Shown: piece by piece, positions 26,066 to 34,049 of the stretch | Layout: every line of letters starts with the position of its first letter | How positions within the stretch are numbered: position 1 is the first letter of the stretch | Source: Actinacidiphila bryophytorum | GTDB lineage: Bacteria; Actinomycetota; Actinomycetes; Streptomycetales; Streptomycetaceae | DNA length: 64,000 bases | Direction of reading: 5' to 3' | NCBI RefSeq assembly: GCF_016916835.1 | Contig: NZ_JAFFIX010000031.1 | Location: forward strand, 1-64,000 | Program-made: the position numbers and the translations under genes | Notes under the pieces: generated by a model | Database searches by the model: none | Told to the model about the DNA's origin: nothing | What the model saw: only the letters and a program-made list of their open reading frames with translations

Positions 26066-27289
26066 GTGAACGACCACCGCAAGCTCGGCCGCGAACTGTC
26101 GCTCTTCGACACCGACCCGCTGATCGGCGCGGGCCTGCCGTACTGGCTGCCCGACGGCGCCGCGGTCCGCCACGCGCTGGAGGAGTACATCCGCGAGGCC
26201 GAGCGACGAGCCGGCTACCGGCACGTGTACTCACCGGTGCTCGGCAAGCGCGAGCTGTACGAGGTGTCGGGCCACTGGTCGCACTACAGCGACGACATGT
26301 TCCCGCCGATGGACGTCGGCGGCGAGCAGCTCGTGTTGCGCCCCAGCCTGTGTCCGCACCATGCCCTGATGTACCGCCGCCGCGCCCACAGCTACCGCGA
26401 ACTGCCGCTGCGCATCGCGGAGATCGGCGGCATGCACCGCTCCGAGCTGTCCGGGGTGCTCGGCGGCCTGACCCGGGTCAGGGCCATCCAGCTCAACGAC
26501 GCCCACATCTTCTGCACCCTCGACCAGGTCGCCGAGGAGGCGCGGGCCGCGCTGGCGATGATCGGCCGCGCGTACCGGGCGCTCGGCGTCGTACCCGTAC
26601 GCCACCGCCTGTCGCTGGCGGGACCCGGCGGCAAGTACGTGGGCAGCCCCGAGATGTGGAGCAGGGCCGCCGCGCTGCTCACCGACGCGCTGGACGCGGC
26701 GGGGCTCGACTACGAGGCGGTGGAGGGCGAGGCCGCCTTCTACGGTCCGAAGATCGACGTCCAGGTCGCCGACGCGGCGGGGCGCGAGAGCACCCTGTCC
26801 ACCGTCCAGGTCGACTTCCACCAGCCCGAGCAGTTCGGCCTGGAGTACGTGGGCGCCGACGGCGCCAAGCACCGGCCGGTCATGGTGCACCGCAGCATCG
26901 TCGGCAGCGTGGAGCGGGCCGTCGCTCACCTGATCGAGCAGCACGGCGGCGCATTCCCCGCATGGCTCGCCCCCGTCCAGCTGGTGCTCCAGCCGCTGAC
27001 CGAGGCCGAGGTGCCCTACGCGCAGGCGCTGCTCGACCAGTGCCTCGACAAGGGCCTGCGCGCCGAGGTCGCCCACCCTGCCGACGGCACCCTGGGCGCC
27101 AGGATCCGGGCCGCACGGCTGGCCCCCTACCAGGCGGTCGTCGGCCCCCGGGAGTCGTCGGCCGGCGCGGTGGCGCTGCGGCTGCGCGACGGGCGCCGCC
27201 CCGCGCCGATGCCGGCCGCGGAAGCCGTCGGGCGCATCGCGTCGGTGGTGGGCGCCCGCAGCACCGAACTGTGGGACGAGCAGCCGTAG
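26066..27289 (+). CDS. thrS: Threonyl-tRNA synthetase paralogue lacking TGS and editing domains
   Basis: A 407-aa enzyme that should charge tRNA-Thr. Only the class II catalytic core and the anticodon-binding domain are present. Full-length ThrRS has about 640-660 residues, so the N-terminal TGS and proofreading domains are absent. The zinc ligands are conserved: Cys96 in LCPHH, His147 in NDAHIFC and His275 in MVHRSIVGS. Motif 2 reads GGMHRSELSG and motif 3 lies in HRSIVGSVERA. The GTG has GGGAG upstream. The leader peptide and hairpin ahead suggest induction when Thr-tRNA is short, so this is probably an auxiliary, perhaps inhibitor-resistant, synthetase. Confidence 0.92.
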   Translation: MNDHRKLGRELSLFDTDPLIGAGLPYWLPDGAAVRHALEEYIREAERRAGYRHVYSPVLGKRELYEVSGHWSHYSDDMFPPMDVGGEQLVLRPSLCPHHALMYRRRAHSYRELPLRIAEIGGMHRSELSGVLGGLTRVRAIQLNDAHIFCTLDQVAEEARAALAMIGRAYRALGVVPVRHRLSLAGPGGKYVGSPEMWSRAAALLTDALDAAGLDYEAVEGEAAFYGPKIDVQVADAAGRESTLSTVQVDFHQPEQFGLEYVGADGAKHRPVMVHRSIVGSVERAVAHLIEQHGGAFPAWLAPVQLVLQPLTEAEVPYAQALLDQCLDKGLRAEVAHPADGTLGARIRAARLAPYQAVVGPRESSAGAVALRLRDGRRPAPMPAAEAVGRIASVVGARSTELWDEQP

Positions 27290-27304
27290 GACGGCGGGCG
27301 CCGG

Positions 27305-27748
27305 TCAGGTCCCGCTGTCGTCGTACAGGGCGACGGCCTGCAAGGCGGCGCGGAAGCGGCCGGCGTCCGCGGCGGCGAGCGGGGCCAGGAAACAGCGCTC
27401 CGCCGCGTCGCTCGCCGCGGTCGCCTCCCGGAGGGTGTCGGCGCCCTTCGGGGTGAGGACGACGACATTGCGGCGGCGGTCGTCCGGGTCGGGGCGGCGG
27501 GCGACCAGCGCCTTGCCCTCAAGGGTGTCGAGGAAGGCGACCATCGTCGTCCGGTCCACGCCGAGGCGGGCGGCCGCCTGCTGCTGGGAGGCGGCCTCCT
27601 GGCCTGCCAGCACCAGCAGCACCGCCAGTTCGCGCCCGCTGATGCCGAAGGGCGCGAGCGCCTGCGCGTTGAGTTCCGCGAGCCGCAGCTGCGCGTGCTT
27701 GAGGAGGTGGCCGAGCCGGCCGCTCAGCTCCGGTGCTGTGGTGGACAC
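27305..27748 (-). CDS. MarR-family regulator
   Basis: A 147-aa winged-helix protein: GISGRELAVLLVLAG, AAARLGVDRTTMVAFLDTLEGKALVARRPDPDDRRRNVV with the typical basic wing, then TPKGADTLREA. The gene is leaderless: TAGAGT (27760-27755, minus strand) ends 6 nt before the GTG. A perfect 9-bp-arm palindrome lies just upstream over its -35. It is divergent from an epimerase-like gene, its likely target along with itself. Confidence 0.88.
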   Translation of the reverse strand: MSTTAPELSGRLGHLLKHAQLRLAELNAQALAPFGISGRELAVLLVLAGQEAASQQQAAARLGVDRTTMVAFLDTLEGKALVARRPDPDDRRRNVVVLTPKGADTLREATAASDAAERCFLAPLAAADAGRFRAALQAVALYDDSGT

Positions 27749-27770
27749 CGGGAAACTCTACAGCTAGCGT

Positions 27771-27793
27771 GAACGTCAGTAGAGCTGACGTTC
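27771..27793. promoter_or_regulatory. MarR operator palindrome
   Basis: GAACGTCAG (27771-27779) and CTGACGTTC (27785-27793) are perfect 9-bp arms around 5 nt, between the divergent MarR and epimerase-like genes and over the MarR -35 region. A further half-site, CTGACATTC, follows at about 27801. Confidence 0.8.
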
Positions 27794-27888
27794 TTCATGG
27801 CTGACATTCGTGTGGGCTGACGGTCAGCTCTTTCAACGTGATCCCGTGCTCGCCACCCCGTACCCGACCGACCCACCGGAGCACCCGC

Positions 27889-28869
27889 ATGATCCTGATC
27901 ACCGGCGGCCTTGGCTTCATCGGCACCCACACCGCACGCGCCCTGCTCGACCTCGGCGAGTCGTGCGTCCTGGTGCAGCGGCGCGCCGCCACCGCGGTGC
28001 CCGCCGTCCTCGCCGCCGAGCACGGCACCCGGCTCTTCGTCGAGCAGGCCGACCTCGCCGACCCCGCGGAGCGCGGCCGGCTGCGCGAGATCGGCGCCCG
28101 GCACGGCGTCACCGGCGTCGTCCACCTCGCCGGGTCCGCGCCCTGGCCGCCCGCCCCCGGCGACCCGGTGGACGCCGCCCGTACCGCACTCGACAGCCTC
28201 TTCGCCGTCGTGCAGGCGGCGGCCGAGTGGAAGGCGGAACGGGTCGTCGTCGCCAGCACCATCGGCGTCTACGGCGGCGTCGAGGCCACGGGCGGCCCGC
28301 TCGGCGAGGACCTGCCGCTGCCGATGACGGCGGGGCACGTCATCCCGGCGTTCAAGAAGGTCGGCGAACTGCTCACCGGCCACCTCGCCGCCGCGACCGG
28401 TCTCGACCTGGTCAACGCCCGCATATCCGCGGTCTGGGGACCCTTCGGCCGCCCGGCCTCCGTCTTCTTCGCCGCCCCGCAGCTCGTCCACGCCGCCGCC
28501 CGCGGCACCGCCCCCGACCTGTCCGACCTGTACGCCCCCGCGTACGCCGACCAGGGCACCGACCTGATCTACGCCGGGGACTGCGGCACGGCGCTCGCGA
28601 TGCTCCAGCTGGCGCCGCGGCTGGACCACCGCACCTACAACGTCGCCTCCGGGCGTGTCACGACGAACGCCGAGATCGCCGCCGCCCTGGCGGAACTGGC
28701 CCCCGGCACCCCGATCGACCTGCCGCCGGGCCGCGCGCCCCAGGCGCCGGAGGACATCTGCCTGGACATCACCCGGCTGCGCCAGGACACGGGTTACGCC
28801 CCCCGGTACGGCACCGCCCGCGCGGTCGCCGACTACCTCGGCTGGCTCCGCGCGGGCAACGCCCGCTGA
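27889..28869 (+). CDS. NAD-dependent epimerase/dehydratase-like extended SDR
   Basis: A 326-aa extended SDR. The start is MILITGGLGFIGTHTARALL, a clean Rossmann glycine motif; VVHLAGSAPW and VVVASTIGVYGG follow. The catalytic Tyr-x-x-x-Lys is not evident: the region reads VIPAFKKVGELL, with no Tyr four residues before either Lys. The C-terminal part (YNVASGRVTTNAEIAAAL) is normal for sugar-nucleotide epimerase relatives. The ATG at 27889 has GGAG 7 nt upstream; the earlier ATG at 27838 lacks a site. Probably controlled by the divergent MarR protein. The substrate is unknown. Confidence 0.85.
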   Translation: MILITGGLGFIGTHTARALLDLGESCVLVQRRAATAVPAVLAAEHGTRLFVEQADLADPAERGRLREIGARHGVTGVVHLAGSAPWPPAPGDPVDAARTALDSLFAVVQAAAEWKAERVVVASTIGVYGGVEATGGPLGEDLPLPMTAGHVIPAFKKVGELLTGHLAAATGLDLVNARISAVWGPFGRPASVFFAAPQLVHAAARGTAPDLSDLYAPAYADQGTDLIYAGDCGTALAMLQLAPRLDHRTYNVASGRVTTNAEIAAALAELAPGTPIDLPPGRAPQAPEDICLDITRLRQDTGYAPRYGTARAVADYLGWLRAGNAR

Positions 28870-28889
28870 GGCCGGGGCCGGTCAGCTGA

Positions 28890-30137
28890 TCAGCCGGCCA
28901 GCCTGCCGAGGGCCGCGACCGTCAGGGCCTCCACGCCGGTGGTCAAGGTGGGCTGGATCACCGGCGCGAACTTCGGGGAGTGGTTGCTCGGCAACTGGTC
29001 CTGCCGCCCCTCCTGGAAGGCGGCCACGGCCGTCGCGGCGTCCAGCCCGCCCCAGAACCAGAACACGGTTGGCACCCCTGCCGCCTCGCCGAAAAGCCCC
29101 ACGTCCTCGCTCGCCGCGATCGGCGGCAGCGGCAGCAGCCGCTCCTGCCCGAAGTGCGCGCCCAGGTCGGCGATCACCGCACGGGTCGCGTCCACGTCGC
29201 TCACCAGCACCGGCGCCGCCGGCTTCCAGGTGACCACCGGCGGCTTGGGCGAACCGCTGGCCGCCGCCTCGCCGTTGACGATCCGCTCGACCGCGTCGAT
29301 CACCAGGCGGCGCACCTGCGGGGTGTACGAGCGCACGCTGATGCCCAGCTTCGCGGTGTCCGGGATGATGTTCTCCTTCGTCCCGGCCTGCAGCCGGCCC
29401 ACCGTCACCACCGCGGTCTCGGCGGCCGGCACCTCGCGCGCCACGATGCCCTGCAGGCGTACGACCACGGACGCGGCCAGCAGCACCGGGTCCACGGTCG
29501 CCTCGGGGCGCGAACCGTGGCCGCCGCGCCCGAAGAGCTCGACGTCGGCGAAGTCGGCCGCGGCCATCACCGGACCCTCGCGGTGCCCGATCACACCGGC
29601 CGGCAGCGGGCCGACGTGCTGCCCGAGCACGATGTCGGGCCGCGGGAAGCGCTCGAAGAGCCCGTCCTCGATCATCCCGCGCGCGCCCGCGACCAGCTCC
29701 TCCGCGGGCTGGAAGACCGCGAGCACGGTGCCCGACCACTGCTCCCGCAGCCGGGCCAGCAGCGCCGCGGCCCCGGCCAGGCACGCCACGTGCATGTCGT
29801 GCCCGCACGCGTGCGCGACCGGAACGCTGTCGCCGTCGGGACCCACCGCGAACACCTCGGACGCGTACGGCAGCCCGGTCTCCTCGCGCACCGGCAACGC
29901 GTCCATGTCGGCCCGCAGCATCACCACGGGTCCCTCGCCGTTGCGCAGCACCCCGACGACACCGGTGCCGCCGACGCCCTCGGTCACCTCGTAGCCGGCC
30001 TCGGTCAGCGCCTGCGCGGCCTTCGCCGCCGTGCGGTGCTCCTGCCCCGACAGCTCGGGGTGCCGGTGCAGATCCTCGTACATCGATGCGAGCCCCGGGA
30101 GGAGTTCGGTCCGCCATGCGTCGTCGAGCAGCGCCAT
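28890..30137 (-). CDS. M20-family amidohydrolase (aminoacylase/peptidase)
   Basis: A 415-aa metal-dependent amidohydrolase: DLHRHPELSGQE, MLRADMDALPV, AHACGHDMHVA (metal ligands His and Asp), QPAEELVAGARGM (catalytic and metal Glu), GRGGHGSRPE and the final NHSPKFAP. This is the aminoacylase-1/IAA-amino-acid hydrolase type, cleaving N-acyl or amide bonds of amino-acid conjugates in the cytoplasm. The ATG at 30137 has GGAAGGTGG upstream. It is complete, unlike the M20 remnant at 14305-15069. It is convergent with the epimerase-like gene. Confidence 0.92.
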   Translation of the reverse strand: MALLDDAWRTELLPGLASMYEDLHRHPELSGQEHRTAAKAAQALTEAGYEVTEGVGGTGVVGVLRNGEGPVVMLRADMDALPVREETGLPYASEVFAVGPDGDSVPVAHACGHDMHVACLAGAAALLARLREQWSGTVLAVFQPAEELVAGARGMIEDGLFERFPRPDIVLGQHVGPLPAGVIGHREGPVMAAADFADVELFGRGGHGSRPEATVDPVLLAASVVVRLQGIVAREVPAAETAVVTVGRLQAGTKENIIPDTAKLGISVRSYTPQVRRLVIDAVERIVNGEAAASGSPKPPVVTWKPAAPVLVSDVDATRAVIADLGAHFGQERLLPLPPIAASEDVGLFGEAAGVPTVFWFWGGLDAATAVAAFQEGRQDQLPSNHSPKFAPVIQPTLTTGVEALTVAALGRLAG

Positions 30138-30227
30138 CGGGTCCACCTTCCACGTGCCGTGCGGTCCTGCAGGGACCGTTCGGCCCATTCGACCACGTCG
30201 CAGCCGTGCGGCAACCCCGCGGAGCGG

Positions 30228-30410
30228 TCAGTGCTTGGCGGCGACGTCGAAGAGGAAGTAGAGGTAGGCGGCGAGCAGGTGGGCCACGACCACGTAGACC
30301 AGGACGCGGGCGACGACCCCGCGCTGCTTGCGCTTCTCGGTGCCGTTGGTGGTGGGGACGACGAGCGGGGCCTGCGGGGCGGGGTCGTGCGGGGTGGCGT
30401 GAGTGGTCAT
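30228..30410 (-). CDS. DUF6126-type small membrane protein
   Basis: A 60-aa protein with one membrane span (RVLVYVVVAHLLAAYLYFLF) after a basic stretch (GTEKRKQRG), so the N-terminus should face the cytoplasm. It overlaps the stop of the XRE-cupin gene by ATGA and is therefore translated with it. Small DUF6126 proteins are typically found directly after such regulators in streptomycetes. The function is unknown. Confidence 0.8.
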   Translation of the reverse strand: MTTHATPHDPAPQAPLVVPTTNGTEKRKQRGVVARVLVYVVVAHLLAAYLYFLFDVAAKH

Positions 30411-31078
30411 GACCGGTCTCCTCGTGGGGTGGCGGTGCGGTGCGCCGCGGGGAGCGCGGCGGTGGTACGGGAGGACGGGGCGCCCACGCACAGCGCGGAC
30501 GTCTCGCTCTGCATGAGCGTGTGCACGAACAGCACGTCGGCGCCGGTGCCGCCGGCCGCGGCCAGCCGGTGCGGCACCAGCGAGTCGAAGTGCGCGGAGT
30601 CGCCGGGGGCGAGGGTGTGGGTGCGCTCGCCGAGCGTCAGGTCGAGGGTGCCTGCGGTGACGTACAGCCACTCCTCGCCCGGGTGCACCCGCACCAGTGC
30701 GCGCTGCGCGCCGGCCGGGATGTGCAGCCGCAGCGCCTGCATGGCCCGGCCGTTGCCGCCCGCCCGCCAGTACGTCCAGCCGCCGGCCGGCACCGCTGCG
30801 GCGTCGGCGCCGCGTACGATGGGATCGGGTTCGCCCGCGGTCTCGCCCAGCAGGTCCGAGACCGTGGTCCCGTACATCCGGGCGAGCCCGAGCAGCACCG
30901 GGAGCGAAGGCTGCCGGAGACCCGACTCCAGCCGCGACAGATGGGCCGCGGACAGTCCGGCCCGGCTTGCGGCGCTCTCCAGCGTCAGACCTGCGGCCTG
31001 CCGCAGGTCCCGCAGCCGCGGGGCCAGGACCAGGTCGTCTTCGGGGGCCGGGGGAGGCTGGTGGTCGGTGGCTGCCAT
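30407..31078 (-). CDS. XRE-family regulator with cupin domain
   Basis: A 223-aa regulator: an XRE helix-turn-helix (LRDLRQAAGLTLESAASRAGLSAAHLSRLESGLRQPSLPVLLGLAR, about 21-67) and a cupin barrel (HPGEEWLYVTAGTLDLTLGE, then LAPGDSAHFDSLVPHRL, about 105-185). Proteins of this plan, like PuuR, sense small molecules in the cupin pocket. Two palindromes upstream (31100-31133) are likely binding sites and also lie ahead of the divergent oxidoreductase. It forms an operon with the DUF6126 gene. Confidence 0.9.
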   Translation of the reverse strand: MAATDHQPPPAPEDDLVLAPRLRDLRQAAGLTLESAASRAGLSAAHLSRLESGLRQPSLPVLLGLARMYGTTVSDLLGETAGEPDPIVRGADAAAVPAGGWTYWRAGGNGRAMQALRLHIPAGAQRALVRVHPGEEWLYVTAGTLDLTLGERTHTLAPGDSAHFDSLVPHRLAAAGGTGADVLFVHTLMQSETSALCVGAPSSRTTAALPAAHRTATPRGDRS

Positions 31079-31099
31079 GAGTCCATGGAACAGCAGGCC

Positions 31100-31133
31100 T
31101 GCCTGAGAGGCAAAAAACTTGCCCCAGAGGCAA
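31100..31133. promoter_or_regulatory. Two XRE operator-like palindromes
   Basis: TGCCT-GAG-AGGCA (31100-31112) and TTGCC-CCAGA-GGCAA (31119-31133) share the half-site GCC...GGC with A/T-rich flanks. They lie 22-55 nt upstream of the XRE-cupin start and on the side facing the divergent thioredoxin-reductase-like gene. Confidence 0.55.
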
Positions 31134-31218
31134 ACCCGGCTCTGGGGCGTTGCTGTTTCCGCACGAAGGTTTGCCGATTGCGGACCGTCCGCCGACGATC
31201 GCGGGCAAGGAGGCAGAC

Positions 31219-32247
31219 ATGACGAACCAACCGCCGCACAGCCGCCCGCACACCACGCCCGCCGACCCCGAACCGCGCTACGAGGCCGTGGTCGTCGGCG
31301 GCGGCGCAGCAGGCCTCGCCGGCGCGTCGACCCTGGCCCGCGCCCGCCGCTCGGTCCTGGTGGTCGACGCCGGACACCCGCGCAACGCCCCCGCGTCCGG
31401 CGTCCACACCTACCTGGCCCGCGAGGGCACCCCGCCCGCCGACCTGCTCGCCGCCGGCCGCGCCGAGGTCGCGGGCTACGGCGGTGAGATCCGCCGGGGC
31501 ACGGTCACCTCCGCGCGCCGCCGCCCCGACGGCGGCTTCCGCCTCACCCTGGACGACGGCAGCGCCGTACTCGCCGACCGGCTGCTGGTCACCACGGGCC
31601 TGACCGACGACCTGCCCGACCTGCCGGGACTGGCGGAGCTGTGGGGCCGCGACGTGCTGCACTGCCCGTACTGCCACGGCTGGGAGGTGCGCGACCAGGC
31701 CGTCGGCATCCTGGCCACCGGCCCGCTCGCCGTCCACCAGGCCCTGCTGTGGCGCCAGTGGAGCGACCGGATCACCCTCTTCCTGCACACCGCACCAGAA
31801 CCCGGCGACGAGGCCTACGAGCAACTCGCCGCGCGCGGCATCGCCGTCGTCGACGGCGAGGTCACCCGCCTGGTGGCCGACGGCGGCCGGCTCGCCGCGG
31901 TGGAGCTGGCCGGGGGCCGCCGCATCGACTGCACCGCACTCGCGGTCGCCCCGCGCTTCACCGCCAACAGCGCCGTCCTCGACGGACTCGGCCTCGCGGC
32001 CGAGGAGCAGGAGATGGCCGGCCACGTGCTCGGCACCCGCATCCCCGCCGACCCCACGGGTGCGACCGCCGTCCCCGGCGTGTGGGTGGCAGGCAACGTC
32101 ACCAACCTCGCGGAACAGGTCATCGGCGCGGCAGCCGCGGGCGTCCGCGCGGCGGCGGCCATCAATGCGGACCTGGTCACGGCGGACACCCGCGACGCGG
32201 TCGAAGCCGCCCGCCTGGCTCCCCCCGGCCTGCTCCCGGCGAGCTAG
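31219..32247 (+). CDS. Thioredoxin-reductase-like FAD oxidoreductase
   Basis: A 342-aa two-nucleotide-domain flavoprotein. The FAD motif is VVVGGGAAGLAGASTLARA, the redox pair is in HCPYCHGWE, and the C-terminal FAD contact is VWVAGNVTNLAEQVIGAAAAG. The middle NADPH domain lacks a clear GxGxxA. The ATG at 31219 has AAGGAGG 7 nt upstream. No thioredoxin gene is near. The TAG stop coincides with the left edge of an inverted-repeat element, so the natural C-terminus may have been changed. The XRE-cupin protein is its likely regulator. Confidence 0.88.
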   Translation: MTNQPPHSRPHTTPADPEPRYEAVVVGGGAAGLAGASTLARARRSVLVVDAGHPRNAPASGVHTYLAREGTPPADLLAAGRAEVAGYGGEIRRGTVTSARRRPDGGFRLTLDDGSAVLADRLLVTTGLTDDLPDLPGLAELWGRDVLHCPYCHGWEVRDQAVGILATGPLAVHQALLWRQWSDRITLFLHTAPEPGDEAYEQLAARGIAVVDGEVTRLVADGGRLAAVELAGGRRIDCTALAVAPRFTANSAVLDGLGLAAEEQEMAGHVLGTRIPADPTGATAVPGVWVAGNVTNLAEQVIGAAAAGVRAAAAINADLVTADTRDAVEAARLAPPGLLPAS

Positions 32248-32433
32248 GCCGTGTTTTGGAAGTCCCGCCTGCCCCGCGACGCCTGGCACGCACGCTCGCT
32301 GCGTTGTCGGAGTCGTCCGAGTCGTCCGAGTAGGCCCACTACGAGGACGACCCTCCGCCTTGCGATCGCACGCACCGGACGCCGCGGGGCCCGCCCTGTG
32401 GGCGGACGGCGCTACTTCCAAAACACGGCCTAG
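32244..32433. mobile_element. MITE-like element with 20-bp perfect terminal inverted repeats
   Basis: CTAGGCCGTGTTTTGGAAGT (32244-32263) recurs exactly inverted at 32414-32433. The 150 bp between are non-coding and partly self-complementary, with a short direct repeat (GAGTCGTCC twice). TA (or CTAG) on each edge could be a target duplication, as made by IS630/IS5-like transposases. No transposase is present. The stop codon of the upstream oxidoreductase is the first TAG of the element. Confidence 0.75.
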
Positions 32434-32455
32434 CCGCCCGGAGCTCCTGCGAGGG

Positions 32456-33100
32456 CTACCAGTGGGCCTGCGAGGCCAGGTGATCGGCGAGGTCGTTCAC
32501 CTGGCCCGTCGTCAGTTTCGTCTGCTGCGAGTCCTGGCCGGTGCCGCAGGAGAGCATCAGCGCCACGCTGTCCCCGCCGGCGCCGGGCAGCCGCACCAGG
32601 GCCACGTTGCCGGACGGGGTGGCGACGGGGGTGCCGGTGGGCGCCTTGTGGACAAGGGCCAGATACGTCCTCAGCTGGGTCGTGGACATCTGTGCGTTCC
32701 GCTGTATCAGCGGGGCCAGCAGATTGCTCGCGGTCCCCTTCTGCGCGGCGAGGGTCTCCACGGACACCGCCTCGGGTCCCACCCGGTAGTCGCACTCCAC
32801 GTCGGTGGCCTGTGCGGTGCGGAGCACAGCGCCGTCGTCCGCGTCCTCGGGCAGCGAGACGGACGCCGAGACCGGCCTGGCGGGCCCGGGAACATGGGCG
32901 GCCGACGCCGCCTTGTCCAGGTCGTAGTCCAGCGGGCAGTGCGTGCCCTCCTTGGCCGCGGTGCGCACCTTGTCGTGCAGGCCCGACTCCGAGAGGCTGC
33001 CCGTCCCGGAGCCACTGGAGCACCCCGTGAGCACCACGGCGGCTGCCATGCCGGCGACCGCGGCGGCGCGCTTCCCCCACTGACGGGTGCTGACGGTCAC
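32456..33100 (-). CDS. Putative lipoprotein of unknown function
   Basis: A 214-aa exported protein. The N-terminus (KRAAAVAGMAAAVVLTGCSSG) has a lipobox LTGC with Cys27, so it should be lipid-anchored on the outer face of the membrane. The body has four further Cys at spaced positions (THCPLDYDLD, VECDYRVG and LSCGTG among them) and no recognised domain. The GTG start has GGGGGAGGG just upstream. It ends 22 bp from the MITE-like element. The function cannot be inferred. Confidence 0.8.
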   Translation of the reverse strand: MTVSTRQWGKRAAAVAGMAAAVVLTGCSSGSGTGSLSESGLHDKVRTAAKEGTHCPLDYDLDKAASAAHVPGPARPVSASVSLPEDADDGAVLRTAQATDVECDYRVGPEAVSVETLAAQKGTASNLLAPLIQRNAQMSTTQLRTYLALVHKAPTGTPVATPSGNVALVRLPGAGGDSVALMLSCGTGQDSQQTKLTTGQVNDLADHLASQAHW

Positions 33101-33136
33101 CGGCCCTCCCCCTTCGGCTGGAAGACGCCATCCTAG

Positions 33137-33859
33137 CTACCGGCGATCACCGGCCGGCGTCCTGCCGAGGTAGACCGTGTTGGTCGCCTCCCGGTCCTGC
33201 AGCGGGTTGGCGAAGGAGACGACCTGGGCGCGGACGGCGGTGAAGACCTCGGCCAGCGCCGCGGTGAAGTCCGGCTCGGGCGGGTCGTTGGACCACAGCG
33301 CGAACACACCGCCGGGACGCAGGAGTTCGCGGACGCATCGCAGCCCGGCAGGTTCGTAGAAGGCGGCGTTGCCCGGGTGCAGCAGATGCCGGGGGGAGTG
33401 GTCGATGTCGACGACGACGGCGTCGAAGCGCCGGCCGGGGGCCTCGGGGTCGAAGGCGCCGGGGGAGCGGACCATCGAGAAGAAGTCGCCGTGCACGAGC
33501 CGGCAGCGCGGGTCCCGCGCGACGCCGCCGGGAATCAGACCGTCGCGGTGCCACTCGATGACCTCGGCGAGTGCGTCGACGACGGTCAGGGAGCCGACCC
33601 TGGGGCTGTCGAGCACCGCCTGCGCTGTGCAGCCCAGCCCGAGGCCGCCGACGACCACGTCGAGGCCGTCGCCGGGAAGCTCCTCGACGGCGAGCCGTCC
33701 CAGCTCCACCTCCGCCACGGTGAACAGACTCGACATCAGGAACTCGTCGTTGAGCTTGATCTCGATGACGTCCCGTTCGAAGGCCGGGTCCCACCGCCGG
33801 CGCAGGACGAGTTCGCCCAGCTGCGTCCGGCGCCAGTCGAGTTCCTGGAATCGCGCCAC
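33137..33859 (-). CDS. Spermidine-synthase-like methyltransferase-fold protein
   Basis: A 240-aa protein of the polyamine synthase/methyltransferase fold. The motif-I strand is DVVVGGLGLGCTAQAVLD, the acidic residue follows in LTVVDALAEVIEWH, and DAVVVDIDHSPRHLL comes near 150. Related proteins are annotated as spermidine synthases, but the catalytic Asp context is not typical and a plain methyltransferase is possible. The start is leaderless: TAAGGT (33872-33867, minus strand) ends 7 nt before the GTG at 33859. The longer frame to 34009 has no site. Confidence 0.75.
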   Translation of the reverse strand: MARFQELDWRRTQLGELVLRRRWDPAFERDVIEIKLNDEFLMSSLFTVAEVELGRLAVEELPGDGLDVVVGGLGLGCTAQAVLDSPRVGSLTVVDALAEVIEWHRDGLIPGGVARDPRCRLVHGDFFSMVRSPGAFDPEAPGRRFDAVVVDIDHSPRHLLHPGNAAFYEPAGLRCVRELLRPGGVFALWSNDPPEPDFTAALAEVFTAVRAQVVSFANPLQDREATNTVYLGRTPAGDRR

Positions 33860-34049
33860 GGACGCGACCTTACCGTCACCTCCGCGGCCCGAGCGCCGCG
33901 TCGTGGGGGTGTCCGATCCGACGTCTCCACGGGCTCCGCCGCAGATCCTCACCTGCCCCGGCGCCCTCACCCGTTCCGGTCGACTCGCGGCTGTGGCAGG
34001 GTTCTGCACCTGAACCGGGTTCGCTGCGGCGGCGACGGAAGTGGAGACG

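Noticed and set aside
32300-32330. GAGTCGTCC repeats in the MITE as the start of a longer satellite
   Set aside because: Only two to three units are present and they lie inside the element.
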